From: Isoetes taiwanensis | Lineage: Eukaryota; Streptophyta; Lycopodiopsida; Isoetales; Isoetaceae | Length of the DNA stretch: 64,000 nt | NCBI GenBank assembly: GCA_021234155.1 | Contig: JAJEKV010000279.1 | Location: forward strand, 274,501 to 338,500 | Direction: 5' to 3' | Shown here: in pieces, positions 11,531 to 23,313 of the stretch | Layout: each line of letters begins with the position of its first letter | Numbering within the stretch: position 1 is the first letter of the stretch | Notes under the pieces: model-generated | What the model was told of the DNA's origin: nothing | What the model saw: the letters and a program-made list of their open reading frames with translations, nothing else | The model's database searches: none | Made by a program: the position numbers and the translations under genes

Positions 11531-13426
11531 AAGTTCTCATCGTAGACAACTAATGTATATTCTAATGTAACTGAGACAAACTAGACAAGTTCTCATTGTT
11601 TCCATTATAATGTATTTATTCATAGTTATCACATTCTATAGGCGTCCCTAAAGAGACATTTCTTAGGACAACATCATGGGTATTTAATTTGCTTACGCAA
11701 CGCGAGAGCAAACGAGGCAGGCAATGGAAAGACTTATATGCTAATCATTGAGGCATAGGTTTGTTACAATGGGGTAAAGATAAAGATAACGATGGGGCAA
11801 GCACCATGAGGCAAAGATAACCACGAACATTATTACCACATAAGGCACTCTGAGCTCAAAATTTGTTGAGAAAGATCACAAGTCAAGTTGATTAATAAAA
11901 AATTTGTAAAGTTTACATGTTAATCTTCTACGTGAAAATCATGGGAATTATCTAAGTGACAAAAGGGTCATACTTTTCCTGCGTCCACAATTATGTGGCA
12001 AGGGCCTACTGAACAAGTGGAAACTGGTAATTGAATCCATATTAAAGCCTTAATGAAAGTTAAAGACCCAGCTATTAAGCAAGTTTATACTCTAGTTGGC
12101 CTATATTTTTGTCATTCAATCATGGGATGACAAAATTGATCATGGAATGACAAATTGATATTTAAACCCTTCCATTTTATAGAAGGGTTTAGAGGCACAC
12201 ATATATTTCCATACCTCCAAAGTTAATGTTGCAAAAGAAAATCGTCATATATATTTTTATACATCGGATCATACTGTAGCAGAGCTACAAACACTGTAGC
12301 AATGGGAACATCGTCGAAACACTCCGACTTCATTTCACTCCCTTGGATCGACCGATTAGGTCCAGCGGAATTCCCTTTGGGAATCGATTCCCTGCTACCT
12401 CAGCTGGATTCTTGTTGATTTTCAGATTCTGAGCTAAAAGGATTTGAATGTAATCAGCCCACAAAATAACAGGGAGTTTCTATGATTGATTCTGTATTTT
12501 CACAGGATCTTTGTTCTTAATATAGACATCAGTGACCTGTGGGCTATTTTTCATGAACAAAATACCTAGGTAATTTCCCTCTTTCATTTGTAACATTACA
12601 ACTTCTGCAAACTGCTCTTTTATACATGATGAGCAATTTCCAGTTGTGTTTAACATTTCTGAAACTTCCAATAGATGAATATTCGTTTCTGAAACTTATC
12701 AACAGCTCTTGATGAAGAATACTTAATCTTCTGTAACAGCTTATTCTATCTAACCTGCAACAACTTACTATATCAACCTGTAACAACTTATTCTATCATG
12801 TAAAATATAAACTGAAAATATATTCTTGTTGTGGTGTGCATAAAATACAAAACATGGCCACAGTCAACCAAGAGAGGAAACTCACATTTTTACAGGGGCT
12901 TCTGCAGAACTACGGTCTAGTATATCAAGGCTTATGCTTGATGTAGCACAAACTTTCACAAAAAAATATCCCTGCATTAAACACAATCCTAACATTTAAA
13001 ATATAGATTGAAAATTTCAATAAAAACTGGTTCACTCTAATGTAACCTATATGCATCTACATCTGCATCCTATCCTATCCTAACCTGTAACTAATGCATC
13101 TACACCTGCATCCTATCCTAAACCCATCTAAGGACATTCCATCCGTTTGCATCTGTTTACCTCTTTATTTCAGCAATACCTAGCATCTACTCAATTGTTT
13201 TCCTGCTTTTATCCAAAATGAGGACTTCTAGTTTAGTCAAATCTGTTAGCACAATAAATATAAGGCATGGTCAGATTGGAAGACATGATCCTGCTTACCA
13301 AGTAAAGTTGTTGACATGATCAGATTGGAAGACAGTATTTTCTCCCAATCCTTTGCCGTTTCCTTCTCCATTCTATCATACTGTTATTAGCTTCTGAATT
13401 TTTCCAGGCTGTTTGTCTTTGTTTCT
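11531..13426. other. Non-coding interior of X
   Basis: AT-rich. It holds several short repeats (for example CTGCATCCTATCCTA twice near 13060-13120) but no gene that I can support. Confidence 0.4.
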
Positions 13427-15194
13427 TCATAGCTTTTGCAAGTGCATGATGACCTTTGGAGAAGCACGCCTTGCCAAGTTCTCCTCGTGTCTTGCAAGCA
13501 CCCCTCGATAAAACCATTGGCCCATTTGGACCAGCGGATCGGATTGACGAGTGTCATACCCTCCGCCACGCTGAGTCTTCCTGTTAAAAGCCATCTTAGC
13601 CTGCTTATGCGACTTCTCCATGCCTTGGGTGTTCCATATGGCTAGGCTGCCATATTTATCCGCAAACCAGGGTCCATGGGCATAAATTATATGTACATAA
13701 TATGTTACTTCACTCTCCCCCCATGCATCTATGTATGCCTTTGTGAATACATTAACTGCCACTCGGAAGTCTTGCTTGTCCTCTTCTGTGAAGTAGCTTT
13801 TCTGTAGCAGCACATTTAGATCAGACAATGCCTTCCATGCAGTCCGTTTCCTTGTGGATACATTGCTTGTCTTATCTAACTTAGCATCTATCAACTTCTT
13901 ACCAAAATCATACACACCTTTCTTATCATCATTTTGACATAAGAAACGCTTTGCCTTCTCGCCTCCAATGGATACTTTTGCTGGAATTGAGCTTCTTCCA
14001 TTAGATGACTGTTTTGTGTCCTTTTCTAACTTCACACATCCACCATGTAAACCAGCAGCAGATAGTACATTCTCAACACGTTCAATTCCTTGTTTCCTTT
14101 CCTCCTCATTCTTTATGTTCCAAACAAAAATTTCAGAATGATGAATCATTTTCTCGACTATCCTAACTAAAGCATGAAGTGTACAGACATGTACCTTGTC
14201 CAATGGAATCGGTAATATTGCTCTAAACTCTTTATCCTTTGTATGCCGAGTAGGTGGAAGACTCTGATCACACCGTAAAGTACTCTTTGCAAGATCACTA
14301 CTTGTGTCTTTCAATGTCTCGCAGCAATATAAACACATCTTGATGGTTTTTGCTCCTGATGAAGCAATATGATACATGGCCTTCTCCGTTTTTAGATCGG
14401 AAGCCATGTGAAAATTAACATGAAATGACCCAAAGTCTTCAACATACAATTTCTCACCATGATTATAACTTTCAATTAGTGTGGGAATGTTTGTTTGATC
14501 GAACACCCACTTCAATACTTCATAATTCTCTTTTCATACTTGGAAAAGCCCCAACCACCACGTATGGTCCTCTGATTGGACAGAGAACCAATCAGCCTTC
14601 CTTTTTTTCTTTTTGAGCATCTTTTGCTCCTCATACTCTCGTGAGAATGACATGTTCATTAACGTTAATGACACTCTCTCGTATTTGAGTTTATGTGAAA
14701 GCTCCATTTCGTCAAGCTTTAAACACACTTCTAGCTGCCCATCAATGCTAGCTTCATGCAAATTGTAAAAAACAACCATAAATTTCAAGATACTTTCAAG
14801 ATCAAACCATAAGTTATTTTTCTCATTGAGGCTCATAATAGTAGAATCAGTACTCTTTTTAGAACTAGTACTCTTACCTTTCTTAGAACGAGTAGTCTTT
14901 TTACCTTTTTGAGTTCGTAACAACTCGCTTGAGCTCGGCGAACTGCAATTTATGGAGTGCATTCCTCCTAAAATTTCCTTTTTCAAATTACAAGACTCCA
15001 CTTCTTTCTGCTGCAAAGAATATGAGAGTCTATTAATGTGAATGGTCAATTGCATGTTATAGCATGCGATGCTCTCGCAGTAGCCAAATAGCCCTGCCCG
15101 CCCTTCACACACGAATTTGACAAGCCCTGTTAAACAAGTAAAATCAGGATGCTTTCCTGTCAAAGGATTTACAGTTCTCCTACAGCCCAAATGT
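13427..15194 (-). pseudogene. X gene 1, transposase-like main part
   Basis: Two frames, 15190-14534 and 14515-13427, are one reading frame broken only by a TGA at about 14534. In order: a cysteine-bearing segment (CRRTVNPLTGKHPDFTCL), a basic low-complexity stretch (KGKKTTRSKKGKSTSSKK), the segment SLTLMNMSFSREYEEQKML, a CLYCCETLKDTSSD motif, and a C-terminal domain with YYVHIIYAHGPWFADKYGSL followed by AIWNTQGMEKSHKQAK. The last part resembles the end of an RNase H-fold transposase, where the glutamate of QGMEKSH could be catalytic. It recalls KDZ-like transposases, but I am not sure of the family. About 590 codons remain plus 40 at 4592-4712. Confidence 0.5.
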
Positions 15195-16213
15195 CGGCAA
15201 CCTCATATGTTGCGCATGTATATTAAACATATGCAATTAAAACCCCCCATTGCCAAGTGGCAATACCCCATTTGGTCCCTTCTAACCTAATCCTAAAAGT
15301 TCACATATAAGGAACCAAAGGGGAAACCCTAAACCTTTCTTCTTTTCGCATTTTGGGCTTCCCTGAGCCATTCCAGGTGCCGTTGAGCCGCCTTTGCACA
15401 TTAGATTCATCGGGAGCAGCAGTCTTCAGTAAGAACAAAGGCATGGACGCAATCCGAGGAGCTGGATCTAGCCAAGGATCAGGTAACTTGCGATTCTATT
15501 GTGCAAAGCTGCCTCTTAGCCCGGCAATGAGTTAGGATAGTATGTTAGATCAATCAGCCTTGTAGATCCTAAGATCACCAGCCGTAATGAATGAACCTAA
15601 CCTTGTATGATTAGGTAAGATAGATTAGATCTTATTCAGTATTTCAGTCTTTGATGTTGATCTTTGATGTGATGATGTCCATTCTATGCTCTCCTGTGTA
15701 TGTGGGAAGGGGGGTAGAGACCCTGAACCCTTCAGTAGCAGATGATCCTAGATAACCTCATTAATTCCCAATTAATGGGGCCCGTGTACAAGAGCCCGCC
15801 TAGTTGTGGGTGGCGGGGCTAGACCGGTAGAACAAGGGGGACTTGCCCCATCACTGATTGATCCCTCTGGTGTGTAAAGCCTACCAGGGATCTAAGCTTG
15901 CTAGGCTTAATGGTTTGACACTGCGTATGGGCAAGGCATGAGGTCGACACCTCTTGGGTGATGCGTCACCTTCAATGAGGTTCAAGTCGAATACGGGCAG
16001 TGGCCCTCTAACCGCCTGTGATGGGCAAGTATGCCTCTGGAGGGGAGGAGACTCTCCTCCTGCCTCATCGGGACTGGGGAGATGCAACCCAGTAGTAGCC
16101 CCTTTGGCTATGCACCTGGCAGGCTACGGTCCGGTCCCAAGACTCTTCAACCTACTCTGCAAAGTGTGCACGGGAGGGGCGGATGGAGTGGACTACCCAA
16201 CAGCCATGTTCCT
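15195..16213 (+). repeat. 3' LTR of element A, second piece
   Basis: Matches element D's LTR from about 44420 down to about 43378 in sense orientation. It includes a telobox AAACCCTAAAC (15329-15339), a TATA-like ACATATAAGG (15302), and the conserved GAGATGCAACCCAGTAGTAG block. The match stops abruptly after CCTATGCC at 16213 and resumes at 19157 read leftwards. Confidence 0.85.
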
Positions 16214-16309
16214 ATGCCTAAGTTGAAATTTGATATCATTTCTTTTATGATTAACAATAGTTAACTTGTAAATAAAGTTCCACAACAAGTAACTCAAGTA
16301 ACAACATGG

Positions 16310-17580
16310 GTGACTAATACTTGCAGCCAGGAACTTCGGTGCAGGATCTCAAGACAGCGCCGACAACACCAATGGGTAGCAAGAAACTTGTTTGGGCGAG
16401 AACAAGACGACAACAACGAAGAAATGACGGTGGAGACAGTGAATGCAAGGCTCACGCAGATGAGAAACCAGATGCAAATCTGCTTCAGTGGGCAACCCCA
16501 TTGATGAACGCTCAGGAATACGGACCTCCACCTCCACCTCCACCTCCACCTCCACCTCCACCTCTTGTGCAAGGTATTGATGAGGCTCCACAGCCAGAAG
16601 GGGAAGAGAATCAAGGAAATGTTAGGGACAGGAAGAGAAAAAGAAGAAGCAGAAAGAGTCCAACACCATCCAGCTCTAACGTATCAGATACCTCTGACAG
16701 CCAGACCGGTAGCAGCTCCGAGAGCGAGTCAGATGCATCACAGGATAGGAAAAAGAACAGGAAGGCAGATGATTATCAGAAGAAAGTGGATAGTGCCATG
16801 AGTAATGTCTGGAAGACGAGGAAGCTTGGTCAGTTTTCAGGTAAAGACAGGTCAGGCATGGAAGCAGAAGCGTGGCTTGATGAGATGGAGGAATTTGGGA
16901 ATTCCTATGGCATGAAAGACAAGGACATAGGCAAGGTTGCAACAGCCAATCTAATAGGACCAGCCAGGATATGGTGGAAAGGGTATGCTAAGTCTAATAA
17001 GCTGAGACGAAATAGTTGCAGATTCAAGACCTTCAGTAAGGCTTTCCGTAAACATTACGTGCCGAGATCTCACACAAGTAGGCAGATACAACAGTTTTAC
17101 AGATTGGACCAAGGTAACTTATCGGTAGCCAGGTATACCGAAGAATTTATGAGGTTACGACTCAATGTGCCCAGAATCACTGAGAGACAAGCGGTTGAGG
17201 GTTACATTGAAGGGCTCAACAGTAACATCAAGAGGTTAGTTCGAGCAATTAACCCAAGGACAGTCAGGGAGGCCGAGGACAAGGCCTTGAGTTTGGAAGA
17301 AGCACCAGTAACTCCAGGACAGAAACAGTTACCATTCAAGGGTAAAACAACAGGGCAGTATCAGAATAGGCAAGCAGCAAACACGCCAGCCGGAGGCCAA
17401 CAACAAGGGAAAGCTCAGGGAAAGCACTTTGGAGACCGCAGGCCACAGGATGGATCAGGGGGGAGTTCGCCGTCTTTTAGATAGCATCCCTAAGGAAAAG
17501 AGGCAGGAATGCATTGAGAAGAAGTTGTGTTTTAGGTGCTTCCAGCCAGGGCACAGAACACACAACTGTCCATTCGTCAT
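16310..17580 (+). pseudogene. gag of element B (inverted segment)
   Basis: The N-terminus is in frame 16310-16504 (RNLFGREQDDNNEEMTVE) and shifts into 16321-17484. A proline run of about 14 residues comes from a CCTCCA microsatellite (16526-16564). A basic and serine-rich linker follows, then the gag domain with ARIWWKGYAKSNKL, FRKHYVPRSHTSRQIQQFY and YTEEFMRLRLNVPR. A frame change leads to the zinc knuckle CFRCFQPGHRTHNC (about 17530-17572), which is intact. It is about 70% like the gag of elements A and D. Confidence 0.85.
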
Positions 17581-18177
17581 GCAAGCAGCGTTGGCAGAAC
17601 TTGCAGATTGGGAATCTCCAACCGAAGGTGATGATGAAGATGAAGACCAGCAGAAAGACCAAGATTTTATAGAAGGTGAGTGCAAAATCTGTGCAGCTAT
17701 TGAGTCAGGAAATATTGAAAATCAGTCCACAGTCATCTCAACTGAGGGAATCATAGATAGCAGTCCATACCCAGTATTGATAGGTATAGGTAGCTCTCAT
17801 AACTTCGCCTCTCCTAGGCTTGCTGCCCTAATGAAGAGCAAGGCCTTGAAGTCAAAGCCAAGACCAGTTAGCATGGCAAGTGGTGCCATTCGGCACACTA
17901 AGGGGAGGAGGATCACGGTTGACACAGCCTTAGTGGAAGCAAGTGGCCGATGGGGGCAGAGGTGATGGATATTGGAAAGTATGATCTTATAGTAGGAATG
18001 GAGTTCCTAAAGCCAGCTAAAGCCATGATAGACTGCGAGCGCAACGAGATCTCCATGACGGCGCCGGACGACAACCGATTCATAGTAAAAGGTAAGAAGA
18101 TAGCTTCTCCTATGCAGTGCATTTCTATGAAGCAGCTGAGAAAGAGTATAGAAGGAAACAAGGTGGATTATATTCTG
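17581..18177 (+). pseudogene. Protease of element B, active site lost
   Basis: The segment expected to read LIDTGS reads LIGIGSSHNFASPRL (about 17775-17820), so the catalytic aspartate is gone. The second half reads YDLIVGMEFLKPAKAMIDC (17980-18035). The frame then runs straight into LTR2 at about 18178, so RT, RNase H and integrase were deleted before or during the formation of this copy. Confidence 0.8.
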
Positions 18178-18997
18178 AGGTTAGAGGCAATATGGAGGGA
18201 GGATCCCTGCTGAGCGTGGCTACTGGGGATCCCATAGCGGGCTGAGCCTATGGTCGGTCACTTTGTGTGGGCCGGGCATGGGTCTGACACCTCCTGGGGC
18301 AATGGTGTCGCCCTGCCTCTCAGGAGTTGCAAGTGCCGGCTTGGCTCCTGTTTTGGGGGGTTAAGTCGGGTACGATTCATGTGTCATCACGATTCTCTAG
18401 CCGCCTGTGGAACCTCTAGACCCCGGGAAGGGGAGATGCAACCCTTCCTGCCTCGACGGACCGGGGAGATGCAACCTGGAGTAGTCCCGATGGGTGATAC
18501 CATGGGATTGCGTATTCGGAAGGCTAGAGTCATGCCAAAGCCCGATCTAGCTCACTCTACAAAGTATGCACAGGAGGGGCGGATGGAGTGGTCAACCCTA
18601 GCCATTGTCTATAGTCAGCCCCGCCACTGTTATGACTCGATCTGCTCTATCTTGAGGCCTAGCCGGTCAGTCATCCTGCTTATGAGTCGGAGCCATGGGT
18701 AGGAGCTCTCATGTTTTATGGCATATGTTTATCTTCTTTGTAGTTATAGATATGTGGATGGGCTACCCTTCGAGGTAGTATGATGTATTGTTATTGCTAG
18801 TTCTGACGTTGTTTATGCTTCCGCTGTGATAGGAGCCCATAGGGGAAGGGCATGCAAGACACCTTCGTGTCCCCTACCCGCACTAGGGTCATCTCAGAGT
18901 GCGGGATAGACGGAGGGCCCGTGCGGTCGAAGGACCGGATGGGGAATTTCCTGCGGAGTGTACGGCCGGGCGCCGTATATTTAGCAGGGAGCGTCAC
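18178..18997 (+). repeat. 3' LTR2 of element B, 5'-truncated
   Basis: Starts within LTR2 at GAGGTTAGAGGCAATA (the equivalent in the 5' LTR is near 33605, read leftwards) and runs to the terminal GCGTCACA at 18997. It matches 33600-33080 and 25937-25661 read on the minus strand. Long frames here are chance. Confidence 0.9.
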
Positions 18998-19157
18998 AGT
19001 AAGTAAACATAAGCACATGACATCAATATACATCAACAAAGTCACCCCGAAGGGCACATCATAACATACATGTAATAGCATATCAATAACATCCTCATCA
19101 CATGGGGGATCCTACCCAAGGCTCAGACTGGACAGAATTCATGGCAAATGGACTGTA
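18998..19157 (-). repeat. 3' LTR of element A, third piece, with B's target duplication
   Basis: The first five bases, GTAAG, are the complement of CTTAC at 34431. The piece matches element D's LTR at 43198-43350 (for example ATCCTACCCAAGGCTCAGAC). Read on the minus strand it continues the piece ending at 16213. Confidence 0.85.
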
Positions 19158-19182
19158 AGATGGTAATTGAGATATGGGAGTC

Positions 19183-19211
19183 TATTTATAGGCAAAAGGG
19201 AAAAACCCTAA
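19183..19211 (-). promoter_or_regulatory. Relic TATAAATA/telobox promoter in element B
   Basis: On the minus strand, telobox TTAGGGTTT (19211-19203) and TATAAATA (19190-19183) have the same spacing as the ORFb promoter of A and D, but no ORFb follows because the inversion breakpoint is at 19157. Confidence 0.5.
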
Positions 19212-19384
19212 TTTTTGGAAGACAGAGAAAATTTTTGGGTTGGGTAAATCTCACCTATTTTGAGGTCAAAATGAGGATTGAAAAGCTAGTTTGAGGGTTT
19301 GAGCATGAATAAGACTATTTAATGAACCTATTGAAACAACTTGAGGTCAATTGGAGGTGGCATGAGAGAGATAATGCTAAAAGT

Positions 19385-19651
19385 ACTCACGGTGTGCGCT
19401 AGAAGGCTGACCTAAAATTTAGGTCGAGGACCTGGCGCATACCGTGAGCAATTTGGTCCTATTTGGTCAAAACTTGTCTAAACAGGATATACTAAGAGTC
19501 AAAACATAATGGTCTCATCGAGATATGCAAGATTGAGCCCTTACTTGCCCAATTTGGAGGTGTTTAGGACCACTTTTGATGTGAAATACTCACGGTGTGC
19601 GCCTGGGGCCTGACCTAAAATTTAGGTCGATGCTCTGGCGCATACCGTGAG
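19385..19651 (-). repeat. Two nested hairpin repeats, element B set 2
   Basis: Units at 19385-19449 and 19588-19651 (203 bp apart). Outer arms CTCACGGTGTGCGC and GCGCATACCGTGAG pair at 13 of 14 positions; the inner arms form GACCTAAA-A-TTTAGGTC. The DNA between the units is not repeated. Confidence 0.8.
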
Positions 19652-19789
19652 TAACTTCTCACTTTTTGGCCATAAATTGTCTAATTTAACTAAAACAAAA
19701 GGCAATTATTGCTAACTCAATCTAATTAACAACATTTATGCACTTAGAATTTACTCAAAACAACTTTTTATTAACAAAATTTATTATTT

Positions 19790-20590
19790 ACAAGGTTTTA
19801 TCTTTCTCCTTTAATTCCTTGGTCATTAGGGTCACTCTCTTGGCATGCATGGTGCACGCTCTTGAGTCTTCAAAATGCTGCACCAGCTTCTGCTCAGTTG
19901 CTTCTTACAAGGCTAGCAGCATCTCGCCTGTGACCCTCATGCTCGTGTCGAATTCTTGCACGACCTCCTTCACGAGCCTGGCAAATGGTGCTCCGGGAAT
20001 GAGAAGGCCGTAGCTTCTCTGAAAGTGTCGGATCTCTCGGACGGCTTGTGATAGTTTCGATCCGGCTTTCCTTGCTATTGGCTTCTTGGGGGGGTTTCTC
20101 TGGAGGTGGCTTGAGGGTCTTCTTCTTCGATGGCCGTCCTCCTTCGATGTACGTGACCTTGTTCGCCTGATAGTAGGAGTTGTAGGCCTCCCACTTCTTC
20201 ATATATTCCTGGTAGGCCTTCAACTTCTTCTGGTAGACCCTGCGATGGTCTACCACATAAGACTCCCGGGCAGGTCGGGGTGGCTTCTTCGGATCTTTGT
20301 CCTTCGCCCACGTGGGGTAGGGTGGGGGTGTCTGTATCTGCCGATCCTGGTCTGTCCGATCCTCGTCTGTTGGCTTGGAGGAGCTCCCTGCCTCTTGATT
20401 AGGGTTGTAATCTTCATCATCTGAGTCATCCGAGGATGGGGGCTGGTCGGGCGGCCGTTCGTTGATGACAATTTTGGTCAATGGAGTCTTCTTGAGCTTC
20501 CTCTTGGGCTCCTCCTTGTCTTTGCCCTTGAGTTTCTTCTTCTCCCCTGCCTCCTGCTCCTCTCGCTTTCTCTTCTTCTCGGCCCAAGTT
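19790..20590 (-). pseudogene. Second, N-terminally truncated ORFa in element B
   Basis: Unknown protein, homologous to 25097-23990 and to element D's ORFa. It starts inside a lysine/glutamate-rich coiled-coil-like stretch (KKRKREEQEAGEKKKLK). Next come a DDSDDEDYNPN acidic patch, PPPYPTWAKDKDPKKPPRPA, the conserved box KKLKAYQEYMKKWEAYNSYY with YIEGGRP, and a C-terminal part (shifted frame) with RHFQRSYGLLIPGAPFARL and HAKRVTLM. The N-terminal H3-like end is missing. Its place between ORFb and gag is unlike element D and suggests an insertion or template switch. Confidence 0.6.
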
Positions 20591-20696
20591 TAACAATTGA
20601 GTTACGACAATAAGTTATACGTTATAGAGAAAGTAGTAATACATAGGAATTCCAATATATGACTTTAATGACAACACATATATGGAAAGCTATTTA

Positions 20697-22205
20697 TCAG
20701 CGAGAGCCTTTTCTTGAGCTGAAGAATTTCTTGACGTCCTTAAGTCGGAGGCCCTTGCCGATGTTGTGTAGAATGTTCCTGGAGGATCGACCTTCGAGAG
20801 CTCGAGCCATCTGAGGTGGAGGGAGCGGAGGTGCTGATGCTGCAACTATCGTCAATGGCGCGCCTCTCAAATGACCCCTTGGGAAGTCAAGACTATGAAG
20901 GGCCACGGATCCCTTGAAAAGGATGACGTGGTCCGTGTTGCTGCTCAGCTTAGCATGCTGCCCGAACCCCGAAAGTGCCACGAATTCTTCTCCTCGCGGG
21001 CTGAACTCTTTGTGGAAGACTACCATCTGCCCCTGACTGAGGACTGAAAGATAGTATCTGAGCGCCTTTGCCCTTCCTATGGTCTGAGTACCTGTGCCCT
21101 TCCTTTGAGCTGCTCCACCGTAGACGTCTACTGCTAGGAGGTCTTCATGATCTGTCCACATAGTGGTTGCACTTTCTAAGTTGATGCTGCTAGATGCTTC
21201 CCGCATGCTCCTTGATCGAACCGTTCGGCTAGAGCTTGGGCCCCTCCCTGGTTTGTACAATCTGTTTTGGATTTCCTGGAACTCCTCCTATGGGATGATT
21301 GGCTCCTGTTGGCAATATATCTCCCTTATTTGCTCGTAGGCGGCGATGTCGGACATTGTCTCGCCGGCATAGGAGTGTCGCTCTGCTATTTCCCTTGGGA
21401 TTTCTTGATAGGAATAATCGATGAAGTCGCTCTGCTGCTTCTTTGCAATCAGGCCTAGGAGCTCATCAATTCTAAGCCCCTCTTCTTGGCAATATGGAAG
21501 GTTGAGGATGTCGTTTGCCAAGATATATTATTCCCCATCAATTACTATCGGGAATAGGGTTGTGATGCCAATTGGAGGTTCGGTGGCATGCCTGATGTCG
21601 TCCTCGTGTCTGGCTATGTGCCTCTCCATTCTTCTCGCTTCCCTGCTCTCCCAATCCGGGTTTTCTTCCCCTAGCTGCTCGTAATCATGCTCGATTTGCA
21701 GTGCTGAACCCCTGATGTTATGCCATGGTACACGTACTCTGATGATTCGATCTCATGGATCTGGCTCTGCTCTTTTCTTGTGTTGAGTGGCGCCAGGTCT
21801 AGGGGTTGGATTGAAGGTTCCGCAACCTTGTTGATGGCCCTGTACTGCATAAATAAGGAGATGGTTGCTTGTGCCGAAACATATTTGTGCCTGCTGGCCT
21901 TGTAACTCATGTAATATGGCATACTGCTCGTCCTGTGTCATAGCTGCCCTTTGACTCTGGATCCCCCCCAATGACTTGGCTCAGCGACTCTAAAGATACC
22001 CACTTCCCTCCCCTAGGTGGAAGGCTAACTTCCCATGGTAGGATGTTTTGGTCATACTAGCAAATTATATCAGTGTAGAAAGGGGTCCTAGTCAGGGTTG
22101 CGTGGAGGTCGAAGAGATGATGAAACACATGGAGGCCTCTTCAGCAGGGAAAGCACAGATGTGGTTGGCACTGTTGTACTATTGAACAAAGTTTGTTGGT
22201 GCCAT
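20697..22205 (-). pseudogene. ORFb of element B
   Basis: Diverged homologue of ORFb in A and D; function unknown. The start at 22205 aligns with the FRRWY N-terminus (here MAPTNFVQ, then YNSANHI after a stop). A middle block, MPYYMSYKASRHKYVSAQA then EPSIQPLDL, lies at 21922-21800. The C-terminal domain (21260-20697) has RAKALRYYLSVLSQGQMVVF, FSPRGEEFVALSGFGQHAK and NILHNIGKGL. Several frameshifts. The C-terminal domain is the best conserved part across the three copies, which hints that it is the functional core. Confidence 0.6.
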
Positions 22206-22215
22206 TGAACAGAGA

Positions 22216-23313
22216 TGGGTGTAGAAGATGGCTTGAAAGAACTGGCAAAAGCTTGGAAAATCGCCTAAGGCACTAAGACAGGATAATAAAGAGTGGCTAA
22301 AATTCGCCAAATGGCGATTTTTTAGACCTTTAGTCAAATTTCATGGCTAAAGGTTATAAAGGCAATTTTTTTAGTAAAAGCATAATTTAGCCACTCCAAA
22401 AGGGGGTAAATTCTGAACGCTTAGAGTTTAGCCGGGATCATTTGCTGCATGGTGTACTGAATCGCCTTCTCTAAAGTTGATTAGGAGAACTCTGATCAAT
22501 TCAAATAGCCATGCCAATTCTATTCAGGGACCTCTTTCGTTTAGGAATTGCCATTAGCTACCTCAATCATATTTTGAATTTGTATCTATAAGTTGTTTAG
22601 GTTAAATGCTATGAAGAATGTTACATGATGTGCATTTTAAGCTTTAAATAGTAGTGATCTCTTCTTGCAATTGTTGACCCCAAAGGGCTTCATCACCAAA
22701 TTCACCATTTGGATGCATTTGACCCCAACGTAAACATGCATGTTCCTTCAAACGATATTGTTTGTTCCTTATGAATTGTACTTTGAACATTTTTGTTATC
22801 ATTTTGTAAAAGAAGCATATTGAATCAATGTCATTCATGTACTAATCAGTGCTCAAAGTTTGAAGTTAAATAGTTGCACTTTAGCTGGGGACCAAGAAAA
22901 ATTCGCCAACATCCGAATTTCATGTCATATAAATTTTACATTTTAGCCAAATGGGAAGATAATTAAAGGGCTTTATTTTACCAAATTTTGCCAAGAAAAA
23001 ACTCTAAGAACTTTTGTTTTTCATAGGTTTAGCCAACCTTAATTTGAATAGAAAAACATTTAGGGCCGTTAAAATTTACCCTGCACTAAGAACACTTTTG
23101 GTGAAGGAAAAATGGCAAATGAGGCCCTTTTTTATAGACTATGGTCTACCTCGGGTTCCGTGCACAAGGGTTCTTGATCAAACGGGCCTTTGTTCTAAGG
23201 CTATGGATGTCCAAATGAGTTACCATGAAGTGCAAATCTAAGCAAAACAAAGCAGAAACTCTACATGGCAGTTTGTTGGGTCAATTTTGGATAATTTATG
23301 GTCAAACTAGGTC
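22216..23313. other. Spacer of element B upstream of ORFb
   Basis: No ORF that I can support. AT-rich with repeated GCCAAAT-type words and a small hairpin, TCGCCA-AA-TGGCGA (near 22310). Confidence 0.4.

Larger units (their letters stand above)
4051..15194. mobile_element. Element X: two-gene TIR DNA transposon, split by an inversion
   Basis: Two pieces, 4051-4712 and 8207-15194, together about 7.65 kb. The left piece starts with CATTAGAAAAAACGTGGGGT; the right piece starts, also on the plus strand, with CATTAGAGAAAAATTGGGGT. These become terminal inverted repeats once 4713-15194 is flipped. Both touch element A's RT at the same codons, so X was inserted there. Gene 1 starts in the left piece and continues in frame at 15194 reading leftwards; gene 2 is at the opposite end and faces gene 1. 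The interval 4713-8206 belongs to element A, not X. The superfamily is uncertain. A clear target duplication is not visible. Confidence 0.65.

Noticed and set aside
16214-18177. The plus-strand gag-protease as a separate retroelement
   Set aside because: Flipping 16214-19157 places it in B between the pre-gag ORFs and B's 3' LTR, with matching target duplications.
18250-18702. 150-codon frame, also at 33081-33533
   Set aside because: Both lie in LTR2 copies and are non-coding LTR sequence with chance open frames.
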